Positions 44,560 through 58,600 of a stretch of 64,000 nt of DNA are shown here, piece by piece. The stretch's first letter is position 1. Every line of letters begins with the position of its first letter. The notes below the pieces were generated by a model. That model saw only the letters and a list, made by a program, of their open reading frames with translations, was not told the DNA's origin and made no database searches. The stretch is from Styela clava (Eukaryota > Chordata > Ascidiacea > Stolidobranchia > Styelidae), in contig NC_135261.1 of assembly GCF_964204865.1 (NCBI RefSeq), positions 7,936,001 to 8,000,000 of the forward strand, given 5' to 3'. The position numbers were made by a program, and so were the translations under genes.

Positions 44560-46634
44560 CGTTAGATTGTCGAAAGCGACGAAAGATAGAATAGTAGTAA
44601 CGCTGAGACGGTATAGGCCTAATACGAATTACACTATTAAAAGAAATTGTTTTCTTCTATACAAGATTGCGGATATTTAAACCACTAGGTGGCGCGAAGC
44701 TATTTTATTTCGACCAGATTACTTTTACCAGATTTCGTGTTTTGCTGCTAGCTTCACAGAGGTTCTACTTTCCTTTTATTCATTTAGTCCCGTTTAATTG
44801 TATCGTACTCTTTATTTTATCTGCACCGAAATCAATGAATACAATTAAATGGTATCCCGAAACTACTCGTGTTCATAAATCCAGTTTAGCAATTTTTTTT
44901 TTAAGTTAGACTACCGGTATGGTTTTTCGCTGAACTGAAACTACCTACGTTAATCAGTAATTTGGTGCTTGGCCTGACTGAAGAACCAGCTCACAAATGC
45001 ACAAAGACAAAATATTGTACCGTACGTTACAGAAATGAAGCCAGCCATGCATATTGCAGTATTGATGTAGCCTACAGATGTAAGGTGTTGTAATTTAAAA
45101 TCTGAAGATAACAAATTGCTGAATCTGTGAATTGAGCTTATAATAAAGAAATAAATTGATTTTGTCAATGTTTCAACTTGCAGACTTAATCTGTTTAAAA
45201 GATCAACAAATAATAATACAGTAATATGATAATATATAAGTACCAGTATAATGCTCAAAACTGTAAAAGAAATGAGAAAAAAAGTGCGCAAATCATCGCA
45301 CTTTCAATTTGTTTTCAATCGTACGTAACAACATCAAGTACCGTAATTAAACTATTAACATGATATCCTGTATATTCATAGTTATTACTCTGTTACTTGT
45401 AAATTAATCGAAAAATACGAAATAGAGAGATGTCTGATTACGGAACGGTACTACTATCAGCTAATTTGGAATATAGACTACAGATAATTATATTCAAATG
45501 CATAATGTTCATTACTGCATTATGAGCAAAACAGCTCAGAGTTAAGTTCAAAGCAACATGCAATTGAACATACTGACATTTATATTCTGACTTCTGAGAA
45601 ACAGTGTTTGAGTTTACATTATATTACTGTATCAGCTAGTCAAGCGTTGATGATTCTCATTAATAGTGTGGTTCGAATTGTGTTAAAGGTAACATATTGC
45701 TGTAATGAATGATCAAACTGTCTCTCGTTTGAGACCAGGTATAAAGAATCAATAAATAATTGCTAATGTTTATATTGGTTGTTGATTCAAGCAATTAGCA
45801 TGCTCTTGTAAGTTCTGTATCAAGTTTACTTCAATAGATTAGTGATATCTATTTGTGTTGTTTTATCGAACTTAAGTTTTACCATGTAGAGTTCGCCGTG
45901 ATTTCTGTTAAATAGGGATATGTTCTAATTTGATGATGGTTAAGATAGATGGATTATATAGGCTACATATTGGAAATAAATTTGTGTGGGATTATGATTA
46001 AGGTACTTGTTTTTGTTAGATTTATTCTTAGTTCATGGCATGTCTGCATGTTGTGTTTGTTTCGTTGTTATATTAAAGCATTTTTTAGATCTGGACATTC
46101 CAAAAAAGACTACCGAAGGATCTAAACCATAATTCTGTATGGTATTAGCATAATGGTGATTGTAAAAGTGTTCAGATAAAATTCGAAAATTTGAAACATC
46201 AAAATGTGTAAACTTGAAATTGTATACCTATAATATTTATATGGAATATTTTTTGGTGCACATGTACATTTCTCTATGATATATAGATAGGTGTGTTTTT
46301 ATCCAACCAGCAGATGTTTCGAATTCTTCACATTTGCCAAAGTTCATTTTTCAATTTAAAAAAAGTCATGACTGATCACATAATTGTTGAATTTATGTAA
46401 AAATATTTGTATTGTAACTGTTTGAAATGTTTTCAATTATTAGGCCATATTTTTAGGACATCTCTAATAATATTCTATCTTGTTTATATTCATAGGAATT
46501 ATGTGAAATAATGTTATGCATTTGTTCCATATTAAAACGACATGGGTTAGTAACTAGTAAGTAGTAGGTGAAAATTGAGTTACCGAAAAAAAAAACACTC
46601 TCGAATCTGAAAGAATATTTAATTACGGCTAACC
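44560..46634. promoter_or_regulatory. Shared upstream region between NKIRAS (-) and TBC1D10 (+)
   Basis: About 2.1 kb between divergent start codons; it must hold the promoters of both genes, or at least their leaders. No TATA box, CpG-rich block or other core element was identified by eye. A 113-codon hydrophobic frame on the minus strand (45291-44950) has no ATG near its start and is not called as a gene. Confidence 0.4.
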
Positions 46635-49600
46635 ATGAACGGAATAAAAATTGACAGCTCTCACGCGCAGGTAATTTTTATATATTTTTTTAGTAATTGA
46701 TGATAATTATTCAATTTGAATCTTTGTCGTCTATGATATAAATGTATATCTTAATAACAATAATTTTTTTAAATTTTTTTTTAACAGGTTGAAGATGTCC
46801 AAGTTCGATTAGGGGATCTTCCCCATCATAGGGCCATGTCTGTATCAAGCGTGGCATCTTCATCTGTAGCTCCAACAAGTATTTTGGGTGATCTCAGTGA
46901 TCGTAGCACAAACGATAGTGAGGATGAGCAAGAATATTCACCAAAAAAGATTGCACAAGTTGATAGATATGGATTTACTGGTGGAACACAATACACAGAT
47001 CCAAAGTAAGTTTGAATTATGGGCCCTTGTACTATTCTTGTAAATTCACAATTTACTTTGTACTCCAATCATTCCAAAAATAACTCTTGACTCCTTACTC
47101 AAAATTTTAGTTCAGGTGCTGGCTGTTGGTTTAACTGTTACATAATTAAATTACGATAATTAAAACTGCAGGCCCTTTTTAATTGTCTGTTGAGAATGCT
47201 TAGTCAACTTTATGCTTTGGAAATTTCCGTTTTCGATTGTCATCATATAAAAGTGTGATTGGTATTCTGATTCTTTACCCTGAAAAATTCCAAATTTCAT
47301 CTTTGACTGCCTCCAGTCTCACATCCCTGGTACGTACATCTCTTGTAGTAAAACTGTTTAATATTTTTTGGTGAGAAGTTTGGGGTTAAAGGCAAAAGGA
47401 TGGAAATTTGATGTCGAAATAAGTGGGGTTTTATTTTTTCCTCGTTTACTCTTGGAATCTTTTCTTGTCAAATGAAAACAACGGGCATTCTTCAACTATA
47501 GTAAAAATTATAGAAATGGGAAAATTTAATTCACAGATTCGTGTGTGGAAATATTTTGAATTCTGATTCGTAATTCTTTTCAACAATATAGGTAGATGTC
47601 ATTTATATATTTGAAGCTTACATCCCAGTAAGTGATAGACTTACGGCAGTGGTCGTCAAACTTTTTGAGACGCGACCCCATTTCAAAAATTATGAAGTAT
47701 GATAAGCTTGTGACGCCAAGGTATGGCAAGGAAAAAAATATTTCAAACCACTAAAAACTAATCACAGTAAAATCTCATTCCCAAAAATTTTATCACACGC
47801 TCTAGATTTCGTGTTACAATTTAGGTATTGCCGTCACACAATAGCCTTATTATAAAAGATATCACTGTAATTCAGAATACCCAAACTTGCTATGTAGTGC
47901 TAGTCAGCTCACTATAGAATGCACGCGATAGAATAATGAAAAATGAAACAAGAATACAACGCCGGACACTCGGCGACCCCCGAAATATTCAAGGCGACCC
48001 AACTTGGGGTCGCGACCCACACTTTGGGGACCACTGACTTATGGTATGTAGTATAGGGCTCACAATAAAAATGGGAAAAACAAGTGGTATATCAAATATT
48101 AATCTGATTGGGTAAGACAAAATTTTGTTGGACATAGGTACAGGTGTTCTCTTCAATGTTGAAGAATTTACAATTAACATTTGAGTTAAAAAAAACTCTA
48201 GGCTTGTAAAATAATTGAACATTTTGTAACAAATTATTAGGTGAGACGTGGGTCATCCATATCTTAACTCTTTCAAGCTTGTTTGAATCTAGTATGCTTG
48301 GATTATCCATCATTTATGCTTGGTTTTTTATTTAATAATTTTATGTGGGAGTCTTGTTGCAACTTATGAATCATCAATCAGCGTTAGGTTTGTTTGGTTT
48401 TCTCACAAATCTGTATTGTATATTATTAATATTATATCAGAATTGTAACTTTTGATTCACTAGTTGCATAGATATGACATTTCTTGTGAACAAATAGGCA
48501 AGATAATCATGTCATATTATATGTCCCATCATTGGTATTGGTATGTACGCTCAGAAACTGTGTATCATAAATAATAATAAAATTGGCTGCTTGATGAGAT
48601 TATAACTAGAAACGATCAAATTGTCACAGTTTGCTCATAATACATATTCAAAACATAATCTGATTTAGACCATGTCATGGATAGATTAATAATACATGTT
48701 GAGTAGACAATCCAAGAGAGATGAAATACTCAAATTTTCAAACCTGTTTAGGCTCATAAATTTATTGGCAGAATTTTGGAAGCTGTCGATTTGCCATACA
48801 AACAAATTTAGAAGCAACAATACATAATTATTTTGAAATAATAAATTTATCATTGCTATTTACAGTTCAGATCTGATGTCTGTTGATAAGATTCGAGCTC
48901 GAGAACAGAAGTGGCTTTCTATGTTGAATAATTGGGAAAGATGGATGTCCAGAAGATTTCCACAAGTTAGTTTTTTTGTTTAGGCTTTTTTGTATGTGTG
49001 ACTTTTGTCATATTTAGAATTCTATCATGCAATCCGTATCAATTTCGAACCGATAGGCAAATAAAAACCAAAAAAATATTTTTCAAGTAAATTTTTATAG
49101 TTTACTATGTGCATCCATGACATAGGACAAGAATGGTTTCTTTTTTTTTAAACTGATGAATAATAAAAATTCGAACTGGCCAGTGTAAAAGTATTCCTAT
49201 TTCAAATACATTTTTAGGTATTATTTTTGAATATCAAATATGGAATAAGTTCTGAGTTGCGTAGATCAATTTACAAAGACATAAACTTGATGTTTTACAC
49301 TTGATGATACAGTAATCATAACATAAATGAGGAATTATGCATTAATTTATAAAATTGACAAATATTTAAAAAAAACATAGTCTTTAAAATCCATAATTCA
49401 TCATCTAACCTATATATACCCTTAGTAAATGTAGCTGAATGTTTGATTCGGTTGAGACACTGCTACGATAAAATAAGGTTTCAATTTCTAATTTCAGTTG
49501 GTTACACAGTAGACAACATTCTATGTTATCGTCATGTATTCCTGCTATTGAGATATGTTTAACATCAGTCAGATGGTAGTTAGGTAAATGTCAAACTAAG

Positions 49601-52600
49601 TACACATTATAGAAACCAGCCCATGTTAGTTTAACGGGTTGATTGCTTTTGAAAGACTCTCATACTTAAAGCTACACTGTATTTAATACTGGTGTACCTA
49701 TGTTGGATATATGGCAAAATAAGTCTACTCTTAAAAATTAGACAGGAAATTGCATATATTGAATAATTAAGAATGGTTTCATTTGAAAATTTGTCATTTT
49801 GAGTATTTATTATATGATGCCACAGACAAAAAGTATCTGTATTATCAGAGAAATAACCTTACTTCAATTAAGGATATTTTTTATAACCTGGTGTGCCATA
49901 AATGAAAACAATGCAAAGCAATGCAATAATCGAATCGATTTTGTAATCAATTTATATTCAATCCTCTAAATTGTTGAATTTACAAATAATACAGAATAGT
50001 GTCATTTGGAAAGTTATCATTTTTAACCAAGTCTCATGCTATGACAAAAAAGATACTTTCTATCTCAGAAAACTGTAAAAAATCAATCAAATTGTTGTAT
50101 ATCTTAAATTTCATAATCCACGGTCTACACTCAGACACAGTTATACAGAATTTTCATAAGTCCCGAATGCCGGATTATTTTTATGGATTTAAGAGTCGTC
50201 ATCTTTACTCTAGTTACACTATATCAAATATAAAACTAAAATATTTTCTTAATCGTAAAATTATGTTTTCATAACATAACTGGCAAAACGGTTTTGTCAA
50301 TTTTCAATCATTGTAAAACACATTTTCCCACACTTGATATAGAAAAGTTCTAGCGCAATTTGACACTAACATTGTTCAATCTGGCTGGTGTATGTCAGTA
50401 CCACCCACATTCATGGGATACCTATTCATCATAAATACATAAACCATAAAACATTTTATGATGGTGATATTGCATTTTTGATTGTTTTCTGAGTTAATGT
50501 GTTATTTACACCTCAATCATGTCGGTGAAAAATAGTCTAATCTAAAGCATAATCTGTACAGAGGTATCATGCTAAAAATGCTCCCTCTGCTAATTTAAAA
50601 TTTATATTATTTTTCATGCTTATTTATATGCTAATTGCTAATAGTGTGATATTTTGCTATTTTTTCCCAAACGAGGCTTCATGAATATGACATATATTAG
50701 TGAAAGTGTTTTTCACATGAGTATGAATATAATAGAAAGTCTAAACTGAACTAAAGTGTTCAAACTATCATTATGGCTACTAATTAAGAATCAATTATAG
50801 TGACCATGAAATGTCAGTGGCCTAATTGCATATCATGCTTTCACTTCTATAATTATGAACATCATATATTTAATTTATTTCATGCCAGCAATGTCCATAT
50901 CCAAGTAATTTGGGTATTTTAGAATTTCATGCTCTTTTCATATTACCTCAAGTAGCCTCATGTGACAAAATCTTTATACAAGAAAATTGATGAAAAACAT
51001 GATAGTAAAGATTACTGTAATTCCCACTTTTTTGTGATTCAGATTTTCGCTTGATTTAATTTTTCGGTCATCCTATTTCATGCTCTATTACTATTTTTCT
51101 GCAGTGTATTATGTACTCAAGTACATACACCGGGATAATAATCTGCTTCTATATTTAGTTGTGAAATTACGTCAAACATACCGTACTAGTTTTGGTTTGT
51201 ATCCTGTTCGCTAAGTGTTTGCATTTCCCATACTCCTTTCCTGTGTCCTTTCAACAAAGTATCATCAGTTCACTATATAAATACAAACTACTATTTCTTT
51301 ATTATATGTTGATACTGTTGAGATGAAAAAAATTATATCAGAAGATTGGTATAAAGTTACTTTGCTGATGGTTATATTTTGAAATGATGTACCGTATATA
51401 GCAATAAATGGATTTCCATATGACAGCATACTGAATCTAATTTATTTATTCTTCATTGGCTCAATGAACAGCAAAGCCAAAGTCCTTTCGGAAAAATTTT
51501 AGGCATGAAATGATAACAATAATATTGTTAAATAAAATTTGAGTCTTATGATATTCAAGAAAGCATTATATCAAGGAAAAGTATTAAAAATTGCTTCTTT
51601 TTTTCAATACAATTTGCTATAATTGTGAAATTCTTGATTGTCCCACTATTTATATGTAGACATCCCTTTATTCCCTTGTAGTGTTTTTTATTTCCCATTT
51701 TAAACTATCGTATTTATGATATTTAAGAAAATTATTGTTATAAAGGGTTAATGATGTGTATTTTTTATACGTCACTTAACATACCTCTCTCTCTTGTCCT
51801 TCCATATCTAGTAACCCCTTACCTATCATATCATTTGATATCAATAGCTGCTTGTATTGGGCCTTGTTCAGAGTTGACTTTGAAGTCTAGGCTCTCTCTC
51901 AGCTAGGCCACTCCAATTTCTTGAATTTAATTTGTTTCGATTGCAATTTTATTTAATTTGAACAAGATTATTACGCTGGAAGACATATTATAATAACCAA
52001 CATTCAAATACATCAAAAGTAGCATAATCTTTTATTTTAAAACATTTATTTTAAATGAATATATCTATTTTTTATTCAAGGTAAAAAATCGTTGTCGGAA
52101 AGGAGTACCACCATCTTTACGAGGTAGAGCATGGCAGCTCCTGAGTGGAAGCAAAGCTTTATATGAACAAAATCAGGGAAAATACGCTGTAAGTATCAAT
52201 CGACCTCGATACTTCAACCTGTTTATGTACTCCCATAGTGTGTGTTAGGGTTAGGCCATAATTTTATTCCGATTTTCCTTATTTTAGTTCTATTACGATT
52301 TCGGGGACTGTCTGTGTTACCGAGTGAATATACCCCTTGCCCATAAGCATCAGTCCCTTTACAAAACTTTGTTCAAAGTAGCCGAACAAAATTAGTAACC
52401 TCCAGATATATTGGTACACACACTTCTGGATCGCCCCTTTCTGTTTTCGACTTGTATTCTTCTTTATATACTGACACTCAAATACCATACATTCATCAGG
52501 AACTTCTCAAAGCTGATGTCGACCCAAACTGTATTGACGACATCGAAAAAGATCTTCACAGACAATTTCCATTCCATGAAATGTTTACTGAAAGGGGAGG

Positions 52601-55600
52601 GACAGGCCAACAAGATTTACGCGACGTACTCCGAGCTTATTCAGTATATAATAAAGAGGACGGTTATTGTCAAGCACAAGCTCCTATAGCAGCTGTATTG
52701 CTAATGCACATGCCAGCAGAGGTACAATACTATTTCTTTTGTTGATTTTTAATTGCGGACTCATTATTGAAGGGAAGAGTTAGCTAAATCGAGTAATACT
52801 GCTATTTCTGTGACATTCTAAAATAATACTTCTTAGTATGGAATGCCAAATATATATTAGATTTTATGTGATAAGCAACACATGGGAGAGAGAGAGATTC
52901 ATTTATAAAAAACTATGCTATTAAAAGGGAAAATAATCTTATGAATTTTTATAAAAATGCTACATTTTGTAGAAATTCAGTGAATACCGGTAATTTAAAC
53001 ATTGAATTATGTTGGTCGTGGTCAGTATGCAAGACATTTGCAGGTCATTGATTTCGCTGACTATTTTGTTTACACTCAAACTTTCGTAATTGATTGTGAA
53101 AATATATAAAAATAAAATGAAGGTAGAAAATGAGTCGACAAATCATTTTTTTCCTTCTATGATTCGACACTTTAGCAACCTTGAAATTACTGAATTTTTT
53201 ACCATAAAGCAAATTTGGGTATGAGCCATCATAACAATCAGTCATCTCGAACCATGCTAAATTTATTTGTTTTTTTTAGCAAGCATTTTGGTGTGTTGTA
53301 GCAATGTGTGAGCATTATCTGCAAGGATATTTCAGTCCTGGTTTGGTGAGTAGTTTTTTTTATGGATGTATTTCCTAATTCTATACTTTATCAACCTCAA
53401 CTTTTTTTGTCAGAAATTTAGTTTTGTTCAAAGCTTCCTACATCATCTGTTACACATACTATTAAAGTATGTCTAATACAATAAAATTTGTATACATATC
53501 TTGTCCTATCAACTGAGAATCATTATGTGTACTCAACATTAAACAATCTATTATTCTGAATATATTTTGGGAGAATATTTTTGAATATTGGATGTAGGGA
53601 TGCCACTTTTGGATTTACGAATCGGATCGATTCGAATCGCATCTTTTCCGGATCGATTCGAATCAGATTTACGCGATTCGGAAAAAGAGAGCGATTTAGC
53701 GAAAAAAAAAACATTGAACGTGTGTTAATTGTTGTTTTCGGCGGTGTTAAAACTACCGAATGCGTTTATGCAGCACTCCAAATAACACCAAATTACGGGA
53801 CCGAAAGAAAAACATTGAACATTTGTTAATCGTTGTTTTCGGTGGCGTTAAAACTGCCGAATGCGTTTATGCGGCACTCCAAATAGCAACAAATTACGGG
53901 ACGTAAATAAATGAAAATGAATTTTTCGTGATTGACTTTTTTACTTGTCTGCCGTCATTTGTTTCAAGTTCGACACAACACACTCTTTTACGCATCACTC
54001 GAGATGATGTGTGGCGTAATTACCAGCAAACTGCGAGTTCAGTTTTCCACTAAATAGCCGAAGTTTCCATTATGCGCGAATTTAAATGGATCGTATACCT
54101 GAAAATTCGTGACAATTTTGATGAAAATTTTCAACAGCACACCTGCGCTGCGACTAAGTTATTGTACGCCCTGGCATGATTGGATAAAGAATCGGCCACC
54201 GACGTCTAGATAATGTTTAATTTTGATTGAAATTTAATTTAAACTTTGTTCTGAGAGCAATATTTTGCGTACATTTGAAGAGAACTATTACTGAATGAGT
54301 TCATCGGCCGGCAATGTTAATTGACAATCATGTTTCTCATCCTAAAATATATATTTATTTTGTTTGCGTTTGTCAGGCTTCCACTCGAGTGGCGATAAAC
54401 GAAATCAGGGGGACATAATGTAATAGTACATACACGTCTTTTTTCAGCTGTTACAAAAAAAAGTAGTATTTACTTTTAATTTTGTTAGCGCGATACAAGC
54501 GAATAAAACATTTCGGATTATTTCGAGCAAATGTCATAACGGACAGGTGGGAGTAAATAATACTTGAGGAATGGCAACTTGTGCACTGTTTTACATCAAC
54601 ACGTGGCAGATTTCATACCAGACCGAGCATACTGTGCGAATGTCGTCTTACTTTAGCCCCAGCGACCATGTCCGATCGAGATAAAGCGTCAACCAATTAT
54701 CGCTCGTCAGCGCGGCGTCCATTATGCACATTTGGACTTTCTGAATTACGAAATTAAACGTAGTCCACATTAATAATGAAGCCCGAGTTAGCCAATAACG
54801 CTGTTAGCCACAAATAATACTTTCTCTAATATTTATGGAAATTTTTGTTCGCAATCGTAGTCGGATGAACGATTGTTTTTATCGAATTTAATTTAATCGT
54901 GGTTAATTTTATCGTCTTCAATCATATTCTTGTAAGCATTTCCCATTTATAGTAATTCAGATGCAATTAGAATGTTTTTGTCGTATTACTCTATGCTGCT
55001 AGCATAAATATAAAATATTGTACTAAGATTTTGAAGATAAAGAATCGGTAATAAGGCCGGCCTTAATTCAATATAACAAGAAGGGAAATACCACGGTCAC
55101 ATATACTGGTGTGGGACAAGGAAAAGCAGTGCTGTTACTGTGTTTACGACATAACAGTACAACTGTTCCCTGCTTATTTTCTCATATGAATTCCATCAAA
55201 TTGCCTCAGCCCTGATACAAGTATAACACAATAACTCAGTATTGTAAGACTCACAGATAAGTTGCAACAGCAAGTTTTTCATCAATGCATTTATTAGTGA
55301 TATCTATGACCTACATCTTTTTTATCATGATGAAAATAAGTGTGGCTTATTCACTGAAAAACCCTTATCATCCTTGCTATATAGCCTATTCCATTTTCAA
55401 ATTTTTCTCTTCTAGATTTGAGCTTTTTTGTGACTTTGGGCAAACATACGCATGTAATAAAAAAAAAAGCTTAATGGAATCAGATTCGGAAAGATTCGAT
55501 TCGAAAAGTTTTGATTCGAGATTCGATTCGAAAAAAAATGTATCCAGAAGTGGCAACCCTAATTGGATGCATTCTAAACTGTGTTATGTCCGAAAAACAT

Positions 55601-58600
55601 ATTTGCAAAAGTTATCAGTGATATTTATTCATAATGATTGAAATTGGAACTGCAGAAAATATTCTTTATTAAGAGTTTTATATAGTATATATACTAAGAA
55701 TATTTACAGTTCACATGCCTGTCATATGCCAATTACTGAAATTGAAATTTTTTTGCGGGAAGGTTGTTCTCAAGCTTTCCATTCATAAAATCAAGAATTC
55801 ATTACATCAACATAACTAATTTCAAATTGTATTTGGGGACTTGTTTTGGACATCCGTAGTTTCAAAATCTGAACAGAACTCAAAGATGTGAGCGTCCCAG
55901 TGTTGTGCCAATTTCAAGTTAACAGTTGCATGTTTAAAGTCTGTTAATTGTGCTGTTTCCGATAGAAATAAATCATTAAGATTTTAATATTCCTGGCATG
56001 TCGCAAAAACAATGGTTGCCTGAGGGTATTTACACACATTCAACTCAATTCTATATACTTAAAAGATGATAAAGTATATTTTATTGTGAAAATCATAGTA
56101 TGTAACAGTCACTTGACCGGCTGATTACATTTTGAAGGAAACACACATTTTCAACACCATAATCAAGCATATATTATTATTAGTGTTATTTTATTTTTAC
56201 CTAGTATGCTTGGAATAGTGGCTAAAATGTTACTTGAAAAGCATGACAATTTTTCCACCAAATCAGACTATCTCGGTGTTATAAATTTATTACATTTACA
56301 TAAGTATGTAGATCTTTGAGATAGTCGGTTGTGCTGCTAGTTTTATATCTGATATGGTTGTGAAATTCTAATCAGGCAAGCTTTCACCTGGCTTGTTTGA
56401 TTACTTATTATAATTTGACGAGTGACAATTTATAAAAATAAATCCATTTTGATGTGAAATCATATAGATTTACAAAAGATGCTAAAATGTTTGAACACGA
56501 AGGCCAAAATGAAGTAGTACAGGTATGCAATCTGGCACAGTAGACTACCGGTACAGCAGCCTTCACAACAAGCTCAATTTTTGATAACTTCACCTCACAT
56601 AAAAAACGAATTCCATTGAGCCCATAGAAATTTTGGAAATAAATAAAAGTAATAGCTTTCTGAGCTTCTAGTGAATAATACAATCTTTAACAACTGGAAA
56701 TTTCCAAGTACATGGCCCTAATTAATTAATGAAAAAAAGCAATTTCTCATAGCAATAATGTCAATAAAAAGAAAAATATCAAGAACAACAAATAAAGGAG
56801 CATAATAAAAAATGATTCATATGTATACTTAGAGTTTAATAGTCAAGCAATTAACAGTACCTGTGCTTGGATTTCAGTATTGGTAATCCATCAAAACTAA
56901 GGAGGCATTCATTGATCACATTATTGAGTGGTCATTAGTGAATTACTTTGATGCAATATCACATTTCACCATTGTGATTGATCTTATGCCCATAATCATT
57001 TTATTCGAAATCGTTGCACAAGCGAATGTTGTTACTTGAAAGTTTATTCAAAATTTGTTTTTTGTGAACATATATGGTGGGGTTTCCAACAATAGTTGTA
57101 AATTGTTATCAATTCAAAATATATTTTATTCAACAAACAGAGTTGAAAATTCATCATGTTGAAAACTTAGTCTCATAGTATTTATTACTAAACACTCAAT
57201 AATTTAATGACTTGCGCATATCACACGAAGAAGGTGATTTTCGACAGAAGTTACAAGCAACCACTGAGGCACCAATAGCTACTGCCACTGTAAAGACTTA
57301 AGCTTCTGTAAACACTGATTGACCCGAGATTTGGAATATCTCTGGTCGAAATGCTCCAAGCAATCACTATGGGAGGGGGAGTGCAACAGGCAGCTCGCCA
57401 AGTCATTTAGTGTGGCGGTTGTCAAATATTCAGAGTTCTGATCCGACCCTTCATGTGTGAAAATGCATAATGATTTTCTCTCTTGTCGCTGTGTTTATGA
57501 GACTCTTATAAAACAGAAGCCTGGCAAGAACATAATTTTTGTGCAAAAAGTCCAAGATCTTTTGCCGTTAAATTTTTTGTGTGGCCCAATTAATTGTTGC
57601 ACACCCCTGCCATAGGATGATAAAAAAAGAATAACTTTAGCACAATTTTTTTTAATATTCAAAAATATAATTTTTGACTGTATTTAGTTTCGGCTAACGC
57701 TGTTTATACGGTGAGGCGCACCATAGCAGCTTGTAATATGTGATTGTAAACAGATTTTATCGAGCTGTTTAAAGCTCTAAGCTTTACAAATAGCAACTGA
57801 TGTGATAAATATACCTTTCATCACGTCACTTATAAGCAGCGGATGTTTCTTGCTGGCAACCACATCATCACCATTGTTTTGTCAATCTTATATAGGAAGC
57901 AATACAAATTGACGGCTACGTCATGCAAAGTCTACTTCGCAAGGTATCACCTGCGGCATATAAACATCTGGAAAAGAATCAAGTAACCCCTGTGTTATAC
58001 ATGACTGAATGGTTTATGTGTGTCTTCAGCAGAACTTTACCCTGGACTTCGGTGTTAAGACTTTGGGATATGTTTTTCTGTGAAGGTAAAATATTATCGT
58101 ATCTTTTGGTTTTGACTTTAACTAAATGATTGAATTTTATAATTTACAAAGTTCTCTTTGTTTTATGGACACAGGTAATACTACTGATTCCCTTACTTTT
58201 TGGCAGAATTACCTTATTGTTTATGAAAATAAATTTAATTTGTAAAATAAGTATGAAGTTGATAGCATGAAACTTTTTTATGGGCAGTTTTCATTCCAAG
58301 TCTCTGTCTCAAAATCTTATGTGAATCAGTGAGACTCATTTTATATTTTTATCTAGAAGAGGGTTGACTTTGTTCAAACATAACGCCACAGAATAAATTT
58401 GAAAAAATGTGATACACAAGCATTGAATTCCTCAATGGAGCATTCAGAGTTAACTTAGAAAACAGGCCATGAAATTTGCTTTTACAACTAAATCATAATC
58501 CTATCATTTTAGTAAGAACAAATTAATATAGACACAAATCAAAACTTTTTTCAGGTATCAAAGTTGTATTCCGTTGTGCTCTGGTATTGCTGCGAAGTAC

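Noticed and set aside
44950..45291. 113-codon hydrophobic minus-strand frame as a small membrane protein gene
   Set aside because: It begins with TTG, has no ATG before its last third, and has no recognised family or splice partner. Hydrophobic frames are common in AT-rich DNA.
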